NCBI RefSeq assembly: GCF_000003605.2
Contig: NW_003135349.1
Location: 296,223 to 312,710, forward strand
Length of the DNA stretch: 16,488 nt
Source of the DNA: Saccoglossus kowalevskii
Lineage: Eukaryota; Hemichordata; Enteropneusta; Harrimaniidae
Direction of reading: 5' to 3'
The notes beneath the pieces are model-generated. The model did no database searches, had not been told where the DNA came from, and saw only the letters and a program-made list of their open reading frames with translations. The position numbers and the translations under genes were made by a program. Shown here piece after piece: positions 8,901 through 15,504 of this stretch (its first letter is position 1; each line of letters starts with the position of its first letter).

Positions 8901-11900
8901 AGCACCAAGAGCCAAATGATTTCCAAGACTTTTCCAGCCCTGTTCCCAAACTTTCTTGCATTTTGACCCTTAATTCACGCCAACATCATCACCAAAGCTC
9001 ATCAAAGTTCTGAGGATATGGTAGTTCCCTAGCCTTTCTAGAATGAATTAATAGTTATGAAGACTTTTCAAAGATTTTTTTCATTTTTCCTGTAATTTAA
9101 AGACAACTCAAAGACTTTCCAGACCTCAAAAACTCCAAAGACTTTCAAACGCTATGGACCCAGCAGATTTGATACTTGTGATGAAAACAGCATATTGGTT
9201 CACTACTTTTATCTAATTGACAGATCTAACTATCATCTGTTTCTCATTATCAGCTGTATAAATGTCCTCATTCTGTTGACTTATTTCTATATTTAACAAA
9301 TATTACCCCATATCTTAAAAATTGTACATGCTATAGTAAAATTGACTTTGGTTGACATTTCATAATGATTGATAAGATTCCCAAATTTGAAGATTATCAG
9401 AAAAAAAATTGTATTGTAATTACAAGAAAGCAATTTTAAGTGAACTTGGCCGAGATCTCAAACAGGTTAAAAACTGTTTAAGTAACCAAAAGGAAAAGTT
9501 TTTCGACGAAATCAACAAGAGACATTTTTCTCTTCTTAACCTTTTGAGTACCATAATATTTCCTGCCAAAATGTTGCTGCAAGATTTTGTCTATTTTTGA
9601 CTATTTTACTATATTATTTTTAATAATTTTGGATTAAATTGACATAATTGTCCATTAGTTACAGGTCTAGAGCAAAATTTTGAAAAAATAATCTTTGAAA
9701 AATGTTTTTATTTTATTTTGTGAATGGTGACAAAAGTTGACTTTGGGTTCAAAGGGTTAATGATATGCAAATTACCTAATCAATATGCACATATGGTATA
9801 TAGAACTATTTTGTGAATGGTAACAAAAGTTGTCTTTGGTGTTCAAATGGTTAATGATATGCAAATTACCTAATTAGTATGCACATATGTTATATAGAAC
9901 TATTTTGTGAATGGTAACAAAAGTTGGCTTTGGTGTTCAAAAGGTTAATGATATGCAAATTAACTAATTAATATGCATATTCAGTATACAGAACTATTTT
10001 GTGAATGGTAACAAAAGTTGGCTTTTGTGTTCAAAGGGTTAATGATATGCAAATTACCTAATCAATATGCACATACGTTATATAGAACTATTTTGTGAAT
10101 GGTAACAAAAGTTGGCTTTGGTGTTCAAAGGGTTAATGATATGCAAATTACCTAATCAATATGCACATATGTTATATAGAACTATTTTATGAATGGTAAC
10201 AAAAGTTGGCTTTGTTGTTGAAAGGGTTAATGATATGCAAATTATCTAATCAATATGCACATACGGTAGATAGAACTATTTTGTGAATGGTAACAAAAGT
10301 TGGCTTTGGTGTTTAAAGGGTTAATGATATGCAAATTACCTAATTAATATGCACATACGGTATATAGAACTATTTTGTGAATGGTAACAAAAGTTGACTT
10401 TGGGTTCAAATGGTTAATGATATGCAAATTACCTAATTAATATGCACATACGGTATATAGAACTATTTTTTGAATGGTAACAAAAGTTGACTTTGGGTTC
10501 AAATGGTTAATGATATGCAAATTACCTAATTAATATGCACATACGGTATATAGAACTATTTTTTGAATGGTAACAAAAGTTGACTTTGGGTTCAAATGGT
10601 TAATGATATGCAAATTACCTAATTAATATGCACATACGGTATATAGAACTATTTTGTGAATGGTAACAAAAGTTGGCTTTGGTGTTCAAAGGGTTAATCT
10701 CATCTACAATGATTTGAACAAAGTAAAAATGTGAATTCCAAATATGTAATGATTACAGGATATTTCCAACACGACGGACATTTGTGAAAAGAATGTAGCA
10801 ACAAAGTGTAACTAATTCCAACCATCTTCCACAGTGCTGAGCTTCATACAACGGGCATGAGGATACCGCAAAGTATACAGTAAGACAGTATGTGGTTGCA
10901 GTGTCAGTCAATTCTTATGATGCACTGTGTTTATGCATACCTTTGCGATATTCTCATAATAACTAAAAGTTAGAAATAACTCACCATTGGAGCACCTATA
11001 AGTAAACTGATGAACACCGTACAAGCTCTACCTCCGAGGCGATCTGATACGACTCCTGACAAAATACCACCAATAATACCACCCACATCAAAAAATGTTG
11101 ATAAGTCGGCAGCTTGTTCATCCGTAAAATGAGCTACAAATAAATAAATATAATATAGTTTAACTCTGGTGACCTTGCTTGCCCTTTGTTATATAATATT
11201 ATTTTCTTTATAGTTTGTTTCACACAGGACATCTGTCGTTCATACTAAGGAAAGATTTTATACAGATGAATCAGGTGACCAAGTTTGATAAAGTTTGGAA
11301 TTGAATTAGTGAAGTTATTGTGCACACATTAACACTTATTAACAACGACGACGACAACAATAACAGTGACAGACATTCTGCATTCCATATTTGATGATAC
11401 GACCAAGGTAATAATAGTTGCATATAAATAGTGTTCAACTCATTGAGTGCTATTGTCAACTTTTGGCACCAGCTGACAAATAATTTTGTACAATATCTGA
11501 AACTGTTTTATAGTTCAAAATGTTTATCTAAGTTGACCCATCATCCGATTCTGTCAAAAATTAAAGACGAAGAAATGTCAACACTTACCTGCCTTGTTTT
11601 TAATGTACAACGGTAACCAAAATAAAAATGTATAACTGACTAATTTGGCAAAAAATAGACAAAGTGAATATTCTATCACACCCTGTGGGGAAAAACAGAG
11701 AGAGACATTTATTGATTTTTGTCTCAGGTTTTATATTCTCACAAGACAAACTGTCTCACAAAAATGCGAGAAGATACAAGTAAAAATTTATGAATGTAGA
11801 ATGAAAATACATTATAACAATTAAACATTTTATACTGTAAAATACTTCATTTTGGCTGGATTTAATTTTCGCTGAAAAGGCCTTTTAGGTGTTATGTATG

Positions 11901-14900
11901 GAGTTTATTTTCACTGATTTTTGATGTGTTGAATGTAAAATATAGGAAACAAGCCATGCATGGCACAGTCCCAATTAGTTATCAAATTTAAGATATAAAG
12001 TTTTGTTTATAGTAATATAGCTGGAATATAAACATGTCAGGAATATGATGATTGTTTAACATTAAAATGATTGACATTTGTATCTGATTGTCAAATTGAG
12101 AGATATTAATCTGAGTATTGAGAGATATTAATCTGGAACAGCATTAATTAAAACAAAATCAGCCATTATGAATACATGTATAATGAATACATAAAATTTG
12201 AACATAGTCAGTCAAAGCATGTCAGAGATATGGCTCTAGAAGCCCATTCATTAAAACAAAATGGCCACTAGTCAGACATTCAGAATCCGATCTAAAAAAT
12301 AAAACAAGTTTTTTAGCACAAAAGTAGCCACCATTAGGCCACTTTGAAAAGGATCGTCAAACCAATATACCCGTATATCTGTGACATGATGTATAATGAA
12401 TATTAAAAATTTGAACATAATCAGTCAAAACAAGTCAGACATACATGTATGGGTCATTAAAACAAAATGGCCACCGGACAGCCATTTTGAGTCTGATCTG
12501 AAAAATAAAATGACGTGCATCAGGAACCCGTAATTCTAATGTATGTACCAAGTTTGAACGAAATCTATCCATAAATGCCAGAAATGCTTGATATTTGATG
12601 ATTTTTTAGCACAAAAATGACAACCATTCGGCCATTTTGAATAGGATCATCAAACCAATATGTCTGTCTATCTATGACATGATGTATAATGAATATTTAA
12701 AATTTGAACATAATCAGTCAAAACAAGTTGGAAATATGGGTCTAGAAGCCCATTCATTAAAACAAAATGGTCGCCAGTCGACCATTTTGAATGTTATCTG
12801 AAATTTTATCTGATTTCTTTGTTTGGCGGCCATTTTGAATTGATAATAAAGTCATTAGCGACATCTTGAACTCGCGAATCAGTTCTCTCGCTGAATTCGC
12901 AGAACAGACATGCTCGCGAAAAAGACATGTTTTACAGTATTTCACAACAGACAATTCATACATGGAAGAATGCTATCTTCTCTATACAGAGAACAAAATA
13001 CTTCATGTATCAGTCTCAAGTTCAACATGGATGGGTATATTGTTTTTAAACTCGTGAGACAATTCTGCTTCACATTCAAGGTTGAACGGAGATGGGACGG
13101 TGAATATAACATGGAAACTCACCGGTATCCTAAGTGCACCAAGTGTTGTGATAGGCTTTTGTTTTTCTGGAGTGGCTTTATTTCTTATGATTATTGGAGA
13201 AGACGCATCATCAATTGGCTGAAATTAAAAGCAAAACAAAATTGAGTATTTTTGTGACATTTTATTACATAGATTTTAATAAAAAAAAATCACTAAATTT
13301 AACCAATCATAATTCATCAAGGAAACACATCTAAAAGTCATTGTATGATCTAAGTTGGTTTAAAACAGATAGTATAGTGTTAAATTATTTGAAACACCAA
13401 GTCTGACTTCGTAACTTACTGTATCTCCATGTTCTGGTAATGAACAGCCTACATCAGCTGGATCTAAAAATACATCAACAATAACCTGTAAAACCCTGGG
13501 GGCAGTCATGTTTGTTTTTATTATTATTAGAGGACACTTATGCGCGTAATCGTTCCATATTTGGAATTTGCATTTCCTAATATGGTAGGATGAAAATATC
13601 CAGTGCAATACCGCAAAATTACGGCACAATGGATAACAAAAAATAGATTAACTTTGTAAACAGCATAAACAATAGTGTCCCATGATTCTTTGATGCAATC
13701 CATGGGATTGAGCGGTTCTCCTTTAAAAAGATTTGCATAATACTTTGAAATTTGTTCATGGTGACAAAAATTGAAGTTGGTGTACAATGGGTACACCAAT
13801 GGGTACAATGGGTACACCAATGGGTACACCAAGGGGTACAATGGGTACACCAAGGGGTACAAAAAGGAAATGTTCAGTTACTTACGGACGACTAAAAAGA
13901 AGAAAGTGATGACTCCCATGGAAGCAATGATAATACCCGGGATAATAAACGATAAGCCCCACGCTGTATCTACGAATGCACCGGCTATCAGCGAACCGAG
14001 AATGTTGCCAACACTGGTATGAGAGTTCCACAGTCCCATAATGAGACCACGTCTGTTAAAACAATTTAACAATATGATTACTTTTCTTCCAGTTACAAAC
14101 AATTTCTTGGAAATATTTTTAAAGTGTTTAGTAAGAAGTTATTTTCAACTTCAAATCACTGCAGTATTTGTTAATTTTTCAGGGATGAAGAGGATAGGCT
14201 AGATAGCCTTCAATTTATAAGGCAAAATATTGAGTTTCGAGCTATAGTGCCATCAGTTGGTTCTATGTAAGAATAGAGGCTCAATTTTTAACTTGCGTAA
14301 TTTGTTCCCTGATTCCAGATGTTCTGACTCAATATCGAACGTTTACACAGCAAAATCATCCCCCCCTACACACACACACACAGATGAAATTGAGACGTTT
14401 TTATGCCCAAGCGTGTAAGTTTCTAATGTAACACAGGAATACATTGAAAAAACCGTGACAAACCTGCTCTCTGATTGGTCTGACTGTTAGGTGATAGGGA
14501 TGGGTAGCCAATCAGTCACAACTATCAAAGTGGCTTCAAATTAATCAACTCTACACTTCTGATGCCACCCTCTCTACCTCTCTCACACAAGTACAAATTT
14601 TCGAAGAAAAAAACTCCTCTCTCTTCAACCATCCTTGAAACTTCACCCCCACACTCCTACCAACAAAATATTTAACACATACCCACTGAGAAAATTTTGT
14701 AGAAATTTGGATAAAGCCCAAGTGTATTAAAAACTAAGAAAAACAATAAAAGTTCATTGGACATAATCTTTCAATTCTGGTTACTGTACTTCAGTTTCAC
14801 AATTAGTGAGAAATGTTCATGAACTTTGCAAACCAAAGATAAAGTTTTTCATTCTTAAATGAATTCTCAAAACATACATTTAAAAAAAAAATCTAAATAC

Positions 14901-15177
14901 TATGAATGTATTTTATGATTTTTCATTAATAAGTTTAATCTATGTGAACATGCAGAATAACAACAAAACTCATAGTTTCCCTGCCAAGTTTGTGAACCCA
15001 GTAAAACTGCTCATAATAAGAAATTAAATATTAGTGACAACATTATATGACTGAATGAATCAAATAAAATTCTTCTGTCACAAGAGGGCACTATACACAC
15101 CTTCCCTTTCCAAACCAGTTTCCCATAACAGCTACCATACTCGGCCAACCAGTAGATTGGAAGGCTCCCCCTATAAT
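5943..15177 (-). CDS. SLC37A2-like: SLC37A1/A2-like sugar-phosphate/phosphate exchanger, multi-exon, 5'-partial (gene span)
   Basis: This is the gene-level entry; the exons are listed separately. Nine minus-strand exons join with matching phases (lengths 77, 167, 44, 96, 94, 149, 123, 177, 80) into about 335 residues with no stop. SLC37 proteins are 12-segment major facilitators of the organophosphate:phosphate antiporter family. A1/A2 members exchange glucose 6-phosphate for phosphate and sit mainly in the ER membrane. Seen here: GNWFGKGRRGLIMGLWNSH in loop 4-5, a hydrophilic central loop (about residues 82-128), the MFS motif-A-like DRLGGR between segments 8 and 9 (about 190-195), and NGPYALITTAV followed by ALSTVTAIIDGTGSIGAALG. 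The GKGRRGLIMG and WNSHTSVGN blocks favour A1/A2 over A3 or A4. The family is about 500 residues long, so roughly the first 170 are off the right edge. Which of A1 or A2 it matches cannot be decided here; the family call is very secure. Confidence 0.95.
5980..6059 (-). CDS. SLC37A2-like: SLC37 exon 9 (end of TM12 and cytoplasmic tail)
   Basis: 26 codons plus AG: FMTRLVIRELKGWCCSPQTG, then YVRSED. The RLV(I/Y)RE stretch after TM12 matches the family, and the following polar tail is variable in SLC37 proteins. The acceptor is TTCCAG at 6060-6065. The end is ambiguous. CAG|GTATGA at 5974-5982 is a fair donor. If it is not used, the frame runs on for 12 residues (RYDNYYIGHLMN) to a TGA at 5943-5945, making this the terminal exon. 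Human SLC37A2 also has alternative short C-termini, so both forms are credible. Confidence 0.85.
6060..6372. other. Intron 8 proximal segment, no recognised element
   Basis: Plain AT-rich intron sequence on the acceptor side of exon 9. It includes AAAGTCAACTTTTGTCA near 6197, an isolated copy of the motif also seen in inverse at 4150 and in the array at 9725-10698. Confidence 0.4.
6373..7612. repeat. Old dispersed repeat, copy 1 (interrupted by a MITE)
   Basis: Shares long stretches with 11953-12825 in the same orientation, for example CATAGTCCCA-TTATCAAATT, GATGTATAATGAATAT and CAGGAACCC-TAAT-TCAATGTATG. Within the copy, modules headed TTAAAACAAAATGG (about 6583 and 7284) and AGCACAAAAATGG (7153, 7434) recur, so the family is internally modular. 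The right end carries GGACGTACACACGCACAG (7570-7587), resembling low-complexity tails of widespread invertebrate repeats. Open frames in this region, such as the minus frame at 7244-7618, are not genes. Confidence 0.8.
6653..6974. mobile_element. 322-bp TA-flanked MITE nested in the dispersed repeat
   Basis: Begins TACTGTAAAACATGTT and ends AACATGTTTTACAGTA: 16-bp perfect inverted repeats including the TA duplication. The flanks read ATGAA before and TAAAATTTGAAC after. Removing the element with one TA gives ATGAATATAAAATTTGAAC, which matches the uninterrupted relatives at about 7226-7243 and 12184-12202. There is no coding capacity; it contains GCGA-type motifs common to the TACTGT elements in this window. 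Confidence 0.85.
7698..7874 (-). CDS. SLC37A2-like: SLC37 exon 8 (TM11 and most of TM12)
   Basis: Exactly 59 codons. GTHPSLEGNSKALSTVTAII, then DGTGSIGAALGPLLTGVINP, then YGWNNVFYMLIAADLTACV. The GNSKALSTVTAIIDGTGSIG stretch is the best-conserved block of the A1/A2 subfamily. The acceptor CCATAG has a poor pyrimidine tract and is the weakest in the gene. The donor is GTAAGT at 7692-7697, and failure to splice there would give an in-frame TAG two codons later. Confidence 0.95.
7916..7935. repeat. (TG)n microsatellite
   Basis: A run of TG dinucleotides about 20 bases long in intron 7, about 40 bases from the exon 8 acceptor. Confidence 0.9.
8079..8201 (-). CDS. SLC37A2-like: SLC37 exon 7 (TM10)
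   Basis: Exactly 41 codons, phase 0. It starts MFIYNYFGHIAVWFNIIMLI and continues LSGIFINGPYALITTAVAAD with a final Leu. INGPYALITTAV and ADL are highly conserved in SLC37A1/A2. The initial ATG is an internal Met, since the acceptor TTTCAG directly precedes it and the reading frame continues from exon 6. The donor is GTAAGT at 8073-8078. The preceding intron (8202-10984) carries two MITE-like elements and a tandem array. Confidence 0.95.
8202..8570. other. Intron 6 distal segment, no recognised element
   Basis: AT-rich unique-looking sequence upstream of the exon 7 acceptor; no exon or repeat structure seen. Confidence 0.4.
8571..8755. repeat. Dispersed repeat fragment with GACGGACGGACG core
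   Basis: Reads GGTCGACCCAAGGTACCATA at the left, then GACGGACGGACGAAAACTGA, then CAGCTCTGCTCTG and CAGCGGAGC near the right. GAC/GGAC low-complexity cores followed by AGCTCTGCTCTGTCA are, from general familiarity, typical of abundant marine invertebrate repeats. Only a single copy is present here, so its limits are approximate. Confidence 0.45.
8891..9163. mobile_element. hAT-like non-autonomous element remnant
   Basis: Ends CAGGGTCCATAGC (8891-8903) and GCTATGGACCCAG (9151-9163) are inverted repeats, with GGGTCCATAGC perfect over 11 bases. CAGGG at the tip is the usual hAT terminus. The inside is rich in AAGACTTTCCA and AAAGACTTT iterations. No clean 8-bp target duplication is visible (ACCAGAT left, GCAGATT right), so it is probably decayed. 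Confidence 0.55.
9164..9535. other. Intronic AT-rich stretch, no recognised element
   Basis: Plain intron sequence between the hAT-like remnant and the second TTAA MITE. A 63-codon plus-strand frame at 9409-9600 runs into the MITE and shows no recognisable protein features. Confidence 0.4.
9536..9760. mobile_element. Second TTAA-flanked MITE, piggyBac-like
   Basis: TTAA at 9536-9539 and 9757-9760 bracket 217 bp. The left end CCTTTTGAGTACC pairs with the right end GGGTTCAAAGG (reverse complement CCTTTGAACCC) over the first dozen bases with one or two differences. Length and termini resemble the element at 2579-2806, but the interior differs. Its right 45 bases reappear in every unit of the adjoining tandem array. 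Confidence 0.6.
9713..10698. repeat. Tandem array, 93/94-bp units, about 10.5 copies
   Basis: The landmark TGATATGCAAATTA recurs at 9761, 9855, 9949, 10043, 10137, 10231, 10325, 10418, 10511 and 10604. Spacing is 94 for the first six steps and 93 for the last three. Each unit consists of ATGCAAATTACCTAAT, a CATA-GGTATATAGAACTA segment, then TGAATGGTAACAAAAGTTG and TTCAAA-GGTTAA. Units 8-10 are nearly identical to each other, a sign of recent local homogenisation. It sits in the intron between SLC37 exons 6 and 7. Confidence 0.95.
10699..10984. other. Intron 6 proximal segment with an imperfect inverted repeat
   Basis: Non-coding. The arms at 10857-10876 (ATGAGGATACCGCAAAGTAT) and 10937-10957 (ATACCTTTGCGATATTCTCAT) are inverse complements apart from two substitutions and one extra base. 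They could fold into a stem of about 20 pairs just past the exon 6 donor. Confidence 0.6.
10985..11133 (-). CDS. SLC37A2-like: SLC37 exon 6 (TM8-TM9, MFS motif A)
   Basis: Two bases plus 49 codons: HFTDEQAADLSTFFDVGGII, then GGILSGVVSDRLGGRACTVF, then ISLLIGAPM. LSTFFDVGGIIGGI is the family's TM8 block, and DRLGGR is an MFS motif A in the TM8-TM9 loop. The acceptor is TTGTAG, the donor GTGAGT at 10979-10984. A 20-bp inverted repeat lies in the intron 27 bases beyond the donor. Confidence 0.95.
11134..11588. other. Intron 5, no recognised element
   Basis: AT-rich intron with a short GAC/AAC run at 11341-11360. Short open frames on both strands here lie opposite each other and lack protein features. 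Confidence 0.45.
11589..11682 (-). CDS. SLC37A2-like: SLC37 exon 5 (TM7)
   Basis: Encodes GVIEYSLCLFFAKLVSYTFL, then FWLPLYIKNKA, a strong match to SLC37A1/A2 TM7 with its conserved FAKLVSYTFL and WLPLYI blocks. The acceptor is CCACAG, the donor GTAAGT at 11583-11588. It is 31 codons plus one base, and the last G joins CT of the next exon to give Ala. Confidence 0.95.
11833..11950. mobile_element. Left half of a TA-flanked MITE, copy of 2109-2230
   Basis: Starts TACTGTAAAATACTTCATTT and tracks the first 120 bases of the element at 2109-2320 through AAAATATAGGAAA. It then breaks off and is followed at once by dispersed repeat copy 2. The right half is missing. Confidence 0.75.
11953..12825. 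repeat. Old dispersed repeat, copy 2
   Basis: Same family and orientation as 6373-7612. Modules headed TTAAAACAAAAT recur at about 12146, 12252, 12461 and 12757, and GATGTATAATGAATA at 12388 and 12681. Each module contains an AAAATGG...CCATTTT hairpin-like segment. It lies in the intron between SLC37 exons 4 and 5. Confidence 0.8.
12826..12939. mobile_element. Truncated inverted copy of the 6653-6974 MITE
   Basis: The reverse complement matches about the first 115 bases of the 6653 element, including GATGTCGCTAATGACTTTAT and the terminal TACTGTAAAACATG. The intact terminus (ACAGTA) is at 12934-12939; the other end is lost where it meets repeat copy 2. It keeps CGCGA motifs that have decayed in the 6653 copy. 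Confidence 0.75.
13123..13218 (-). CDS. SLC37A2-like: SLC37 exon 4 (central loop to pre-TM7)
   Basis: Exactly 32 codons, phase 0 at both ends. It runs from PIDDASSPIIIRNKATPEKQ to a conserved tail ITTLGALRIP that leads into TM7. The first part is the hydrophilic, poorly conserved central loop; the LGALRIP tail matches the family. The acceptor is TTTCAG and the donor GTGAGT at 13117-13122. An open frame on the opposite strand across this exon is only its shadow. Confidence 0.92.
13420..13463 (-). CDS. SLC37A2-like: SLC37 exon 3 (start of central cytoplasmic loop)
   Basis: A 44-base exon encoding HPADVGCSLPEHGDT, with the His split across the preceding junction. SLC37A1/A2 proteins have a similar acidic HPEDV-type stretch just after TM6, so this short exon is well placed. 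The acceptor is TTTTAG and the donor GTAAGT at 13414-13419. It ends in phase 0. Confidence 0.88.
13782..13861. repeat. Short minisatellite of GTACA-type units
   Basis: About seven units alternating between 9 bp (GTACAATGG) and 12 bp (GTACACCAATGG or GTACACCAAGGG). It lies within about 20 bases of the exon 2 splice donor at 13880-13885, in the intron. Overlapping open frames on both strands are products of the repeat. Confidence 0.9.
13886..14052 (-). CDS. SLC37A2-like: SLC37 exon 2 (TM5-TM6)
   Basis: Contributes 55 full codons plus split codons at both ends. It opens with RGLIMGLWNSHTSVGNILGS, which resembles the GlpT/OPA family signature (RG, five residues, WN, then His). TM5 and then TM6 (WGLSFIIPGIIIASMGVITF, then FFLVV) follow. 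The acceptor is TAACAG and the donor GTAAGT at 13880-13885. The open frame extends upstream through the acceptor to an ATG, but those residues do not fit the family, and the intron boundary is set by phase match with exon 1. A minisatellite begins about 20 bases downstream of the donor. Confidence 0.95.
14053..15100. other. Intron 1 of the visible gene, largely featureless
   Basis: AT-rich intron. It includes a (CA)n run at 14366-14381, a pyrimidine-rich patch near 14565-14650, and a perfect 8-bp inverted pair CTGATTGG (14471-14478) / CCAATCAG (14518-14525), two facing CCAAT-box-like sites. No exon recognised. Confidence 0.5.
15101..15177 (-). CDS. SLC37A2-like: SLC37 exon 1 of the visible set (TM4 and start of loop 4-5)
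   Basis: Codes for 25 residues plus two bases, starting IIGGAFQSTGWPSMVAVMGN and ending WFGKG. The acceptor is TTGCAG at 15178-15183 and the donor is GTGTGT at 15095-15100. The final AG joins the first A of the next exon to make Arg, giving GKGR-RGLIMG, the expected loop 4-5 sequence. It begins in mid-protein, so further upstream exons must exist. None is visible between 15178 and the minisatellite that starts near 15505, so they lie past the window edge. Confidence 0.93.
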
Positions 15178-15504
15178 CTGCAAGATTAGGAAATAATGAG
15201 ATTAAAGTTTAAATCATGATCTATAATTCTGTTATGTCAGAGAAAGGATATATGACAGGTTTCCATGCAAAAAATATGTGTTTCTAATTGCCCGCATAGC
15301 CTGGAATACTGTAGCGGCATTTTACTAACTTATAGGTGATAAGTCACATCGGCTTTCACAACAAATTTTTTACACTCATCACATCACTTGCTGAGGCAGT
15401 TATATATCATTAATTTTGGCAAGTCAATTCATTAAATGTTGCTAATTTGAGCAGCTATAATTGATGTGATGATCAATTTAGTTCACCATATGACAGTTTA
15501 TCTG
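15178..15504. other. Intron upstream of the first visible exon
   Basis: Non-coding; the preceding SLC37 exon (TM2-TM4 region) was looked for on the minus strand and not found. No repeat structure until the minisatellite begins. Confidence 0.5.

Noticed and set aside
12866-13245. Plus-strand open frames of 63 and 111 codons
   Set aside because: They cover a MITE remnant and the antisense of SLC37 exon 4; no recognisable protein features.
13360-13629. 89-codon minus-strand frame as a gene
   Set aside because: Only 44 bases of it (HPADVGCSLPEHGDT) are exon 3; the rest is intron read-through on both sides.
13527-14022. Open frames on both strands over the GTACA minisatellite (YPLVYPL and NGYTKGY repeats)
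   Set aside because: Produced by the minisatellite; the real coding content nearby is SLC37 exon 2 in a different phase.
13878-14102. Reading SLC37 exon 2 as a 74-codon single-exon gene from its upstream ATG
   Set aside because: The first 15 or so residues are intron; a TAACAG acceptor sits where family homology starts and the phase fits exon 1.
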